NCBI GenBank assembly: GCA_900315735.1
Contig: ONAD01000009.1
Span: 1-64,000 of the forward strand
DNA: 64,000 nt
Origin: an uncultured Lachnospiraceae bacterium
GTDB taxonomy: Bacteria > Bacillota > Clostridia > Lachnospirales > Lachnospiraceae
Reading direction: 5' to 3'
Below are positions 56,330-64,000 of the stretch, in pieces; position 1 is the first letter of the stretch; the number at the start of each line of letters is the position of its first letter. The notes under the pieces were generated by a model. That model was not told the origin of the DNA, made no database searches, and worked only from the letters and a program-made list of their open reading frames with translations. A program made the position numbers and the translations under genes.

Positions 56330-57729
56330 TAAGCTGCTTCCTCTCCATAAATGCTGTCATCAAATCCTAATACCCAGGTTGATACAAAGCTTACTACAAT
56401 GGTAATTGCTGCTGCAACAATTGCGAAATAGAAGTTACTCATTGTTCCATCCGGATTTAAGAAAATCGGCATTGTAAAGAAGGATGGAGCTCCGAAGCTG
56501 TATACTCTTACGCTGAAGATTGCACAGAAGATTGCGTTTACGATACATGCAATCCATGTAGCAATTAAAGGTTTCTTCATTCGTACACAGATTCCATAAA
56601 GGGTAGGCTCTGTAACTCCTGCCAGGAATGCCGTAATTGCACAGGAAGATGCCAGTGTACGAAGGTTTTTATTTTTGGTTTTTAACATACAAGCTAATGC
56701 TACACCAAACTGTGAAAAGTTCATTCCGATAAATGCAACGAATAACATATTGTCATATCCTGCTGTTGCAAACATTGTCATTACAAGTGGAATCAATGCA
56801 AGATGCATTCCGGTTAATACTAAAAGCGGTGCAAGACAGCCGACAATTAATACAGATGACCACGGTGCTACATTATTGATTGCGGTCAGTGCTTTACATA
56901 AAAGGTCTCCACAATAGCTTCCGATTGGTCCGGTAATACATAACATAATCGGAATCATGATAATAACGGACAGTAATGGTTTAAATACAAATTTAACTGC
57001 TGCTGGAACAATCTTTACTACCAGCTTCTCCACATAGCTGAATATCCAGATGGTTAAAATAATCGGAATTACGGTAGAGCTGTAATCTACTGTTTTCACC
57101 GGCAGTCCGAAAAGTGATACATAGCTTCCCTGCTCGGTTAATCCAATCAGTGTCGGGCTAATCATAATTGCGCCAAGAAAAACACTGGTCATGATATCAC
57201 AGCCAAATTTCTTTGCAGAAGTATATGCCAGTAATACCGGCAGGAAATATAATGCTGCATTTCCAACCATGCTGATGATGGTATAGGTTGTGCCTTCTGT
57301 ACTCAGTCCGCACTTGGTTAAAATAATCAGTAAAGCGGAAATCAGTCCACTACACATAATCAGTGGAATTGCCGGTCCTAAAATGGCAGAAAGCACATTG
57401 AGGATTTTGGATACAATTCCGTTTTTCTCTGGTGCTGCATCTGCTTTTTCAACCTTCTTGCTATCACCGCTGTTTTCAATCTTATGCTTTGCTACAATTG
57501 CATCATAAGCGGATGCCACGTCATTTCCAATGATGACCTGCACACCGCCAACGCTTTCCACTACGCCCATGACACCCTGCAGCTTCTTGATTCCTTCCAA
57601 ATCTGCCTTGGACATATCTGCAAGCTGGAAACGAAGTCTTGTGGCACAATGAAACAGCTTGGTAATATTTTGTTCTCCTCCCAGCCGGGTAATAATTTCA
57701 TCTCCCAGCTTCTCATAATTTTTTCCCAT
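56329..57729 (-). CDS. PTS transporter EIIBC, glucose/beta-glucoside superfamily
   Basis: The 466-residue protein has IIB at the N-terminus with phosphorylation Cys28 in LFHCATRLRFQL, and a IIC membrane domain with about ten hydrophobic segments. Unlike the transporter at 31658, it has no IIA domain, so it must receive phosphate from a IIA encoded elsewhere, possibly the IIBCA protein. The start is set at ATG 57729 (MGKNYEKLG), with AGGAGA 6 nt upstream. It leads the IIBC-MBL-GH1 operon and lies just downstream of its PRD regulator. Confidence 0.93.
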
Positions 57730-57775
57730 AAACATTCTCCTTTCATAAATGACCCACATTTATTTTGTTAAGCTT

Positions 57776-57781
57776 ATTATA
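57776..57781 (-). promoter_or_regulatory. -10 element of the second PTS operon, no -35
   Basis: A perfect TATAAT about 47 bp before the start codon has no recognisable -35 (TTTCCT at the right distance). This fits a promoter that needs an activator, such as the PRD protein encoded directly upstream. Confidence 0.5.
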
Positions 57782-57841
57782 CCGTGCTTTTATGTTTCAG
57801 GAAATTTATACTTTTGCGTCACTAATAGCGAAATGCTCTGC

Positions 57842-59626
57842 CTAGCTCCGACCACCTAACAGCTCTTTTACATAATCAAAGAATTCTATCATATCCCCTT
57901 CTCCGCCATAATGTGCCGCAATAACTTCTGTAATCTGCTTGCCGCCATAAGAAAATGGCTTCTTAAGATAAATGCGATAAATCTTATTTCTGCCATCCTG
58001 CTCATGGTCTGTCATGGAAAGACGGCTGCTTCCGATTGTCTCCTTCGACACCTTCTGTTCCGGATATTCATAGACGATTCTTTTCTTTAGATCATCAAGG
58101 TCTGCCACTTCTTCTATCAGATACAGGCTGTCCTTTGTGCCATATTTTTTCCGAAGCTTTTCTTCCGTTTCCTTCCAGTAGTTATTCTCAAGCTTATCGA
58201 CATTTCTCCCCAGACGCATAATCTGCTCATTGTCTGCAAAGAGGTCAAGATAAGTAAAGGAAGCATCCTTTAATACCAGTTCCTTTTCCGATGTAATCCG
58301 AAGCTGGTAATTCCGGCAATACTGTTCCTTTCTCTGTTCATATAAATATTCCGGGATAACCGTTATCCCGCTGATTCGTTCACCTAAAAAGCCCTTTAAT
58401 TTATTCTGCACATTATAAATGCTGCTGGCACTCTGGTCACTGATAAATAAAATATCCGGTTTTCTTCGGTTCCGCTCAATAGCCGATGCAAAATAAAGTA
58501 CCAGATAACCCATTTCTGCATCCGGGATTTCTGTATTTAATACAGGACTTAAGCAGGTTCTTAAAAGATGCATTTCCAATGGATACCTCTTTGCCATCTC
58601 CTTGGTATGATTGCCGATATTATTACGGCCGTTCTGAATCCGAAGTTCCATTCTTGATACGTGGTCGGATAAAACCTCTAACAGGTCTCTCTCCACCTGC
58701 AATTTAAGCCCGGTTTCTTCCTGCACCCGTTGGATAAATTCTTCTAATTTCTGCAACATGTCCAGTTGGATGTCCGTTTCCTTGCAGACCATATTCAATT
58801 CCTTTAACCGCGCTTCTACATTCTGCTTTTCCTTCTCCTTAAATCGATAGGCGCACACCTTTTCGATTTCATCTACCAGCTCCGCAGCCAGTCCGCCGGG
58901 CATTTCATTTGCGCTGTCTTCTTCCTCCGTTACCGGAAATCCCATCTGGCTTCGCATTATGCAGACCGCAAGATAACGTGCGAAATCGTGATAAGCTTCT
59001 CCTGATACGATAAACTGATTTCTGGTAAATACTTCTGCCAGAACTGCCTGTATCTTTTTCTGGTTTATCGCAAACTGCTCCATCTCTTCTTCCGAAAACA
59101 GCATGTGATAATCCTGTCTGCTCTGCATAGTCTTCATGCACATGATTCTTTTTACATTCTCCGATGCCTGAATCTTAAGTCCATATTGTGCGGACACCAA
59201 AAGATTTGCCCCCGGTGTGCGGCTTATAATCCGCTTTACCTGTGGCAAGTCAGATGTCACCGATGACCGGGAAAAGAATAATCGCTCGGAAATCGTTCCG
59301 ATACTGGTATAATCCTTTTCAAAGAGCAGCAATGTGATAATCTGTTTTGAATGCACATAGTTTTCCTGTCCGTAGCTTTTCTGCTTCTGCCGGTTATTAT
59401 CCGATTCTATTTTCTCTTCCAGTGCGATTTTACTGTTCAAAAGATAACCCAGCCGGTTATTGGACTGTATCAGCGGCTCTCCTGCCTGCTTCTCATTGAT
59501 TGCCTTAATATCCATCTGCAATGTTCTGCTGCTTACTCCGATATTTTCCCGCAGAAGAGAACCGCTCATCCAGCCATCTGCACTTTTTAAGACTGCTATA
59601 ATCTTTAACTGTCTGTCTGTATACAT
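57842..59626 (-). CDS. PRD-domain transcriptional regulator (BglG/LicR-like)
   Basis: The 594-residue protein has an N-terminal winged HTH (IAVLKSADGWMSGSLLREN, residues about 8-60), a second HTH/Mga-like region (about 95-150), and two PRDs (about 195-400). A IIB-like domain follows (about 405-500, starting ILFISDQSASSIYN, with Ser in place of the usual phospho-Cys). There is no clear C-terminal IIA domain with its His, so it is shorter than full LicR/MtlR. It is expected to activate the PTS operon immediately downstream in response to sugar-dependent phosphorylation. Confidence 0.85.
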   Translation of the reverse strand: MYTDRQLKIIAVLKSADGWMSGSLLRENIGVSSRTLQMDIKAINEKQAGEPLIQSNNRLGYLLNSKIALEEKIESDNNRQKQKSYGQENYVHSKQIITLLLFEKDYTSIGTISERLFFSRSSVTSDLPQVKRIISRTPGANLLVSAQYGLKIQASENVKRIMCMKTMQSRQDYHMLFSEEEMEQFAINQKKIQAVLAEVFTRNQFIVSGEAYHDFARYLAVCIMRSQMGFPVTEEEDSANEMPGGLAAELVDEIEKVCAYRFKEKEKQNVEARLKELNMVCKETDIQLDMLQKLEEFIQRVQEETGLKLQVERDLLEVLSDHVSRMELRIQNGRNNIGNHTKEMAKRYPLEMHLLRTCLSPVLNTEIPDAEMGYLVLYFASAIERNRRKPDILFISDQSASSIYNVQNKLKGFLGERISGITVIPEYLYEQRKEQYCRNYQLRITSEKELVLKDASFTYLDLFADNEQIMRLGRNVDKLENNYWKETEEKLRKKYGTKDSLYLIEEVADLDDLKKRIVYEYPEQKVSKETIGSSRLSMTDHEQDGRNKIYRIYLKKPFSYGGKQITEVIAAHYGGEGDMIEFFDYVKELLGGRS

Positions 59627-59632
59627 TTTCTG

Positions 59633-60121
59633 TTATCTCCTGATTTCCTTCCATTCTTCTACCAACCGTTCCAGACTCCATGCTGCATTGGCAGGACTGG
59701 TGGACGGCAATTTATATGCATTTATCTTATCCTTGCAGGGACAATATTTTATAAATAATTCATAGGCTTTTGCACCATTTAAGAAAACAGCCTTGATAGG
59801 AGCCTTTGTCAACAGCCGTTCAATATCATTTACCATAACATTTGTTATACTGCTGTCTGAAGAACCTGCTATGTCGCAGGATGCGATAACATCCCAGATG
59901 GCAATATGATTTTCAAGGAGAAACTGCTTCTTTTCCTCTATGGTCTCCGGAACCTCACAGCCACACACTGCCGCCGTCACTTTCCAGAACCGGTTTCTCG
60001 GATGGCCGTAGTAAAAATGATTCTCTCTTGATTTGACCGAAGGAAATGTTCCTAAGATTAAAACCTCCGAATGTTCATTGTATACCGGTGCAAAAGTATG
60101 CATAACATGTTCTGTCTCCAT
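59633..60121 (-). CDS. DNA-deoxyinosine glycosylase (UDG superfamily, HDG)
   Basis: The 162-residue protein belongs to uracil-DNA glycosylase family 6, which excises deoxyinosine (hypoxanthine) from DNA. The first motif reads LILGTFPSVKSRENHFYYG, followed by HPRNRFWKV, and the second motif is LPSTSPANAAW near the C-terminus. An AAAGGAG site lies upstream. It starts the minus-strand run and is divergent from the alpha/beta hydrolase gene; its stop is 6 bp from the PRD regulator start. Confidence 0.88.
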   Translation of the reverse strand: METEHVMHTFAPVYNEHSEVLILGTFPSVKSRENHFYYGHPRNRFWKVTAAVCGCEVPETIEEKKQFLLENHIAIWDVIASCDIAGSSDSSITNVMVNDIERLLTKAPIKAVFLNGAKAYELFIKYCPCKDKINAYKLPSTSPANAAWSLERLVEEWKEIRR

Positions 60122-60158
60122 CTTGTTTTCTCCTTTATAAAATGCTACACTAAAAAAG

Positions 60159-60186
60159 TTGAATTACCTTTACTATAAAATATAAT
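60159..60186 (+). promoter_or_regulatory. Promoter of the alpha/beta hydrolase gene
   Basis: TTGAAT (60159-60164) and TATAAT (60181-60186) are 16 bp apart, 35 bp before the start codon. Confidence 0.6.
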
Positions 60187-60221
60187 GACAAAATAATCAA
60201 TTTTAAAGGACGATAAACATT

Positions 60222-60881
60222 ATGTATATTCAATTAAATGGTCAGATTCTCTATTATGAAAAATATGGCGAAGGACAGCCTTTCCTGCTTGTGCATGGAA
60301 ATGGTGAGACACACGAAATCTTTGATGTTCTGATTCCGGAGCTTGCCGAGCACTATACGGTCTATGCCATTGATTCCAGAGGACACGGTCTTTCTGCCAC
60401 CCCAAAAGAACTTCATTACATGGATATGGCAGACGACATGGCAGCTTTTATTGATGCCTTAGAATTAAAAGATCCTCTTTTTTATGGCTTCAGTGACGGC
60501 GGTATCGTAGGACTTCTCCTTGCTTCGAAATACCCGGATAAGCTCTCCAAGCTTATGATCAGCGGAGCGAACCTGACACCAAAGGACATCAAAGGAAGAG
60601 ACTACCGCCGCATCCGCAGGGAATGTAAAAAGAATCCGAATCTTTTTTCCTCAATGATGCTCAACGAGCCCAATATCCAGCCGGAGGACTTACATAAAAT
60701 CAAGATTCCGACTCTCGTCTTAGCCGGTGAAAAAGATTTGATTAAGAAAAAGGTTACAAAAAAGATTGCAGAAAATATTGAACATGCCACCCTCGTTATT
60801 GTTCCGGGAGAAGGTCATGGAAGTTATATTGAACACAGTGATAAATTATATCCGCTTCTGTACTCTTTTTTGAACAAATAA
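60222..60881 (+). CDS. Alpha/beta hydrolase
   Basis: The 219-residue protein is a small alpha/beta-hydrolase-fold enzyme. It has the oxyanion-hole region VHGNGETHE, the nucleophile Ser in FYGFSDGGIVG, the acid in VLAGEKDLI and the final His in PGEGHGSYIEH. Probably an esterase or lipase-like hydrolase; substrate unknown. It precedes asnA but a separate promoter lies between them, so they need not be co-transcribed. Confidence 0.9.
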   Translation: MYIQLNGQILYYEKYGEGQPFLLVHGNGETHEIFDVLIPELAEHYTVYAIDSRGHGLSATPKELHYMDMADDMAAFIDALELKDPLFYGFSDGGIVGLLLASKYPDKLSKLMISGANLTPKDIKGRDYRRIRRECKKNPNLFSSMMLNEPNIQPEDLHKIKIPTLVLAGEKDLIKKKVTKKIAENIEHATLVIVPGEGHGSYIEHSDKLYPLLYSFLNK

Positions 60882-60885
60882 TCCA

Positions 60886-60913
60886 TTGCAAACTCGGATT
60901 GCTGTGCTATAAT
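60886..60913 (+). promoter_or_regulatory. Promoter of asnA
   Basis: TTGCAA (60886-60891) and TATAAT (60908-60913) are 16 bp apart, starting a few bases after the preceding stop codon. Confidence 0.65.
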
Positions 60914-60944
60914 AATTGCAGACCAAAATGAAAAAGGAGCTATT

Positions 60945-61955
60945 ATGGAACATCTGATTATACCAAAAAATTATCAGTCTCAACTTAACCTGCATGATAC
61001 ACAGATTGCGATTAAAACAGTGAAAGATTTCTTCCAGAATCTGCTTTCCCTGCGTTTAAACCTTTCCCGTGTTTCAGCACCACTTTTCGTTGACCCTGAT
61101 TCCGGATTAAATGATAACTTAAATGGTGTGGAGCGTCCGGTTACATTCACCATCAAAGAACAGAATGAGCGTAAAGCAGAAGTTGTTCACTCTCTTGCTA
61201 AATGGAAACGTTATGCCTTAAAGCATTATGATTTCAAAGAGGGCGAAGGTCTTTACACCGATATGAATGCTATCCGCCGCGATGAAATCGCAGATAATAT
61301 CCACTCTATCTTTGTAGACCAGTGGGACTGGGAAAAAGTCATTGCAAAGAAAGACCGCAACATGGAAACTTTAAAAGATACTGTCCGTACTGTATACAAA
61401 TGTCTTCGTAAAACAGAAAAATATATGGCTATCCAGTACGATTATATTGAAGAGATTCTTCCACATGATATCTTCTTCATTACCACTCAGGAATTAGAGG
61501 ATATGTTCCCTGAAAACACTCCAAAGGAGCGTGAATATTACATAACCAAGGCAAAGGGTGCTGTCTGCATCTTACAGATTGGTGATGTCTTAGAATCCGG
61601 CGAGCGTCATGGCGGACGTGCCCCGGACTACGATGACTGGTCTTTAAATGCCGACATCTTAGTATACTATCCTGTACTTGATATTGCACTGGAATTATCT
61701 TCCATGGGAATCCGTGTAGACAAAGCTGCACTGCTCTCACAGCTTGATAAAGCAGGCTGCCCGGAACGTGCTAAGCTTCCTTTCCAGAAAGCAATCATTG
61801 ATGGCAAACTTCCATATACCATCGGTGGAGGAATCGGACAGTCCCGTATCTGTATGTTCTTCCTTCGTAAGGCCCATATCGGAGAAGTCCAGTCTTCTCT
61901 CTGGCCGGAAGACATATGCAAGGCTGCAGCAGATGCAGGTATCCAGTTATTGTAA
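60945..61955 (+). CDS. asnA: Aspartate-ammonia ligase (asparagine synthetase A)
   Basis: AsnA makes asparagine from aspartate, ammonia and ATP; the fold is related to class II aminoacyl-tRNA synthetases. The 336-residue protein has the typical length and shows LSRVSAPLFVDPDSGLNDNLNG, VDQWDWEKVI and the C-terminal TIGGGIGQSRICMFFL motif. An AAAGGAG site precedes the ATG. It has its own promoter and ends at a strong hairpin. Confidence 0.97.
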   Translation: MEHLIIPKNYQSQLNLHDTQIAIKTVKDFFQNLLSLRLNLSRVSAPLFVDPDSGLNDNLNGVERPVTFTIKEQNERKAEVVHSLAKWKRYALKHYDFKEGEGLYTDMNAIRRDEIADNIHSIFVDQWDWEKVIAKKDRNMETLKDTVRTVYKCLRKTEKYMAIQYDYIEEILPHDIFFITTQELEDMFPENTPKEREYYITKAKGAVCILQIGDVLESGERHGGRAPDYDDWSLNADILVYYPVLDIALELSSMGIRVDKAALLSQLDKAGCPERAKLPFQKAIIDGKLPYTIGGGIGQSRICMFFLRKAHIGEVQSSLWPEDICKAAADAGIQLL

Positions 61956-61977
61956 AATGAACTATGCGTAAATATTA

Positions 61978-62027
61978 AATCCCCGGTACCATATCCGAAA
62001 AGATATGATACCGAGGATTTCTTATTT
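61978..62027. terminator. Bidirectional terminator between asnA and dapB
   Basis: AAATCCCCGGTACCATATC pairs with GATATGATACCGAGGATTT (a mismatch or bulge in the middle), followed by T-rich sequence on the plus strand. asnA and dapB converge on it. Confidence 0.85.
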
Positions 62028-62050
62028 TGTAATTATATGCATGCCCAACT

Positions 62051-62812
62051 CTACTCTGCACGGATTACATCATGCATATCATACATTCCGGCAGGTTTTC
62101 CCTTTAAGAATTTTGCTGCTTCTACAGCTCCTTTCCCAAAGATTGCCTTAGAATATGCCGTATGCTTAAATTCAATCACTTCATCAGTTCCTGCAAAGAT
62201 TACTTCATGTTCACCAACAATGCTTCCTCCACGGACTGCCTGAATACCAATTTCTTTTGCATCTCTCTTTTTCCGCTCACTGCTCCGGTCTAATTTATAG
62301 AAATAGGTATTATCCATGGCTTCGTTCATGGCATCTGCTAATGCAAGAGCAGTTCCACTCGGCGCATCCAGCTTCTGGTTATGATGTTTCTCTACGATTT
62401 CCACATCAAAGCCGGCAGGTGCAAGCTTCTTTATAGCCGTCTGAAGTAAATCCATTAAGGTATTGATTCCAAGTGACATATTGGCAGATTTTAAAATTGC
62501 AGTCTCCTTGCTGGTTTCAGTAACTTTCGCCAGCTGGTCTTCGGATAAACCGGTGGTGCAAAGTACCAGCGGAAGCTTCTTCTCGCCACAGTAATTTAAC
62601 AGTTCATCTACTGCCTTCGCATTGGAAAAATCAATCACAACATTAGCTGCAATCTGGCATTCCCGGATGGTCTTATATACCGGATAATCATTTTTCTTCT
62701 CATCATAGGTATCAATTCCGGCTACAATTTCCACATCTCCGTCCTGTGCAATCAGGCCGGTTATTACCTGACCCATTTTTCCATTACAGCCATGCATGAT
62801 TACTTTTGTCAT
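62051..62812 (-). CDS. dapB: 4-hydroxy-tetrahydrodipicolinate reductase
   Basis: DapB reduces the DapA product to tetrahydrodipicolinate in lysine/diaminopimelate synthesis. From ATG 62812 the protein has 253 residues, with the nucleotide-binding VIMHGCNGKMGQVI, the catalytic EIVEKHHNQKLDAPSGTA and the ELKHTA-like EFKHTAYSK near the C-terminus. GGAG is 9 nt upstream of this start; an ATG at 62821 would be too close. It follows dapA closely and shares its riboswitch-controlled transcript. Confidence 0.95.
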   Translation of the reverse strand: MTKVIMHGCNGKMGQVITGLIAQDGDVEIVAGIDTYDEKKNDYPVYKTIRECQIAANVVIDFSNAKAVDELLNYCGEKKLPLVLCTTGLSEDQLAKVTETSKETAILKSANMSLGINTLMDLLQTAIKKLAPAGFDVEIVEKHHNQKLDAPSGTALALADAMNEAMDNTYFYKLDRSSERKKRDAKEIGIQAVRGGSIVGEHEVIFAGTDEVIEFKHTAYSKAIFGKGAVEAAKFLKGKPAGMYDMHDVIRAE

Positions 62813-62831
62813 CTCTATCATCTCCAGTTTC

Positions 62832-63722
62832 TTATACTAATTTTAATCCATATGTACGCATTGCCTGAATCAGTCTCTCTTTATTGGCCGGCTCCATCTC
62901 GCAAAGTGGGGAACGAAGCGGTCCAACGTTCTTTCCCATAAGATTTAATGCTTCTTTTACCGGAATCGGATTCACTTCACAGAATAATGCATCAATCAAT
63001 GGAAGGGCTTCTCTCTGTAACTGATTTGCTGTTGCAAGGTCTCCTTTGAAGAAACTTTCGCACATATTATGCACTTTAGCCGGTGCAAGGTTTGCCCATA
63101 CGGAAATTACTCCGATTCCGCCAATAGACATAAGTGGTACAACCAGTCCGTCTTCTCCGGAATATAAATCTAACTTACCATCGGTTAAGTACATGGTCTT
63201 AGATGCCTGTGCAAGGTTACCGGTTGCTTCTTTTAATCCAACGATATTTTCCTGGGTACGGAATAATTCTGCAACTGTCTCCGGCAGAAGGTTACATCCG
63301 GTTCTTCCCGGTACATTATACATGATAATCGGAAGCTTGGTTTCCTGTGCAATCTTAGAATAATGTCCGATTAAACCTTTCTGTGTTGCCTTATTATAAT
63401 ATGGAGTTACGATAAGTGCTCCGTCTGCTCCTGCTTCTTCTGCTTCTTTGGTCAACTGGATTGCTGTCTCCGTTGAGTTAGAACCGGTTCCTGCTACTAC
63501 CGGAACTCTGTGTTTTGCAAATTCTACTGCAGCACAGATTACTTTGTGATGTTCTTCCATGGATAAGGTAGAACTCTCACCGGTTGTTCCTGCGATTACG
63601 ATACAGTCTGTACCTTCAGAAATCTGCTCTTCGATTAATTCCTCTAATTTGTCATAGTTGACTTCTTCATTTGCTTTCATTGGGGTTACAATTGCAACTC
63701 CGGAACCTTTGTAAATAGACAT
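62832..63722 (-). CDS. dapA: 4-hydroxy-tetrahydrodipicolinate synthase
   Basis: DapA condenses pyruvate with aspartate semialdehyde, the first committed step to lysine. The 296-residue protein has the GTTGESSTLS loop, the Tyr in IIMYNVPGRTGCN and the Schiff-base Lys in IVGLKEATGN. It leads dapA-dapB, which has a lysine riboswitch with terminator upstream, so both genes are probably switched off by lysine. Confidence 0.96.
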   Translation of the reverse strand: MSIYKGSGVAIVTPMKANEEVNYDKLEELIEEQISEGTDCIVIAGTTGESSTLSMEEHHKVICAAVEFAKHRVPVVAGTGSNSTETAIQLTKEAEEAGADGALIVTPYYNKATQKGLIGHYSKIAQETKLPIIMYNVPGRTGCNLLPETVAELFRTQENIVGLKEATGNLAQASKTMYLTDGKLDLYSGEDGLVVPLMSIGGIGVISVWANLAPAKVHNMCESFFKGDLATANQLQREALPLIDALFCEVNPIPVKEALNLMGKNVGPLRSPLCEMEPANKERLIQAMRTYGLKLV

Positions 63723-63798
63723 GTTCTTTTTCCTCCACTTTATAAGTATCTTATTTATTGTATGAAGATATCGTTTGTTTTGCTTTTATTACCAGCAT

Positions 63799-63826
63799 AA
63801 AAAAACCGACTCACAGGGAGCCGGTT
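63799..63826 (-). terminator. Riboswitch-controlled terminator before dapA
   Basis: On the minus strand AACCGGCTC and GAGTCGGTT pair (one mismatch) around a CCTGTG-type loop, followed by seven T. It is the expression platform of the lysine riboswitch. Confidence 0.88.
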
Positions 63827-63852
63827 GATATTCCACTTTAATTCTTATGGAT

Positions 63853-64000
63853 AATACCGATAGCGCCCCACCTTATTACAAGATGACAGTCATGAACTTC
63901 TTCAATCCATGCCCAAGATTATTCTCTGCAGGAAAAATAACCTTTCGGCGTGTTCCCCTTTCCTTATGTCTTCTTCTATGTCTGCCATATCCGACCAAGT
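63853..64000 (-). ncRNA. Lysine riboswitch (5' end beyond the window)
   Basis: On the minus strand the region shows the conserved lysine (L-box) aptamer elements in order: AAAGGGGAACACGCCGAAAG, then TCTTGGGCATGG, then TTCATGACTGTCAT and finally GGTGGGGCGCTATC. It lies upstream of dapA and is followed by an intrinsic terminator, so lysine binding should stop dapA-dapB transcription. A few bases of the 5' strand and the promoter lie past position 64000. Confidence 0.93.

Overview
The window is a chromosomal segment of a Gram-positive anaerobe of the class Clostridia, most likely family Lachnospiraceae. This rests on the ssrA-smpB-rnr-secG-eno order, Clostridia-type SUF genes (a fused Rrf2-sufCBDSU run without sufE), a SpoVB flippase, AsnA, two beta-glucoside PTS loci and a lysine riboswitch on dapA. 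The genus cannot be fixed from the sequence. Most genes lie on the minus strand. There is no rRNA, no CRISPR array, and no recognisable transposase or prophage gene.

Layout: 0-4 kb holds trans-translation and RNA quality control (ssrA, smpB, rnr, secG). 4-12.7 kb holds eno, the purine genes purC-purF-purB, and capA-gpmI. 13-20.5 kb holds a methyltransferase, an autoregulated TetR gene and the SUF Fe-S operon under an Rrf2 regulator. 20.7-22.2 kb is a predicted toxin-antitoxin pair (MqsR-like toxin, zinc-finger/HTH/Panacea antitoxin). 22.3-25.7 kb is gap-pgk-tpiA. 26.4-34.7 kb holds a PHP phosphatase and a LicT-controlled beta-glucoside operon (LicT, PTS IIBCA, GH1, PTS enzyme I, HAD) with two RAT/terminator switches. 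34.8-38.5 kb is mnmA with its cysteine desulfurase, and divergent spoVB. 38.5-44.1 kb holds a MacB/FtsX-type exporter and a small XRE-led three-gene operon. 44.2-51 kb holds a MATE pump, tRNA-Leu, lysA, a two-component system and azlCD. 51-54 kb holds a lytic transglycosylase, a 94-bp tandem repeat array, mtnN and luxS. 54-59.6 kb is a second PTS/GH1 locus containing a metallo-beta-lactamase-fold protein, with a PRD regulator. 59.6-64 kb holds a DNA glycosylase, an alpha/beta hydrolase, asnA, and dapA-dapB under a lysine riboswitch.

Functional links: four lower-glycolysis enzymes sit in three transcription units (gap-pgk-tpiA, capA-gpmI, eno). SUF genes and the NifS-like/MnmA pair both handle cysteine-derived sulfur. 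LuxS and MtnN recycle S-adenosylhomocysteine. DapA, DapB and LysA make diaminopimelate and lysine. PTS enzyme I is encoded inside a sugar-inducible operon.

The most unusual content is intergenic. Five long imperfect palindromes (about 265-520 bp) share a constant 67-70-nt core with two hairpins that carry the same hexaloop. Their stems differ between copies but stay complementary, which points to selection on structure. Pairs of copies in opposite orientation bracket two single genes. A second dispersed short hairpin repeat family occurs at least seven times, mostly at transcript ends. Other notable structures are a hairpin that buries the eno ribosome-binding site, and the 94-bp tandem array.
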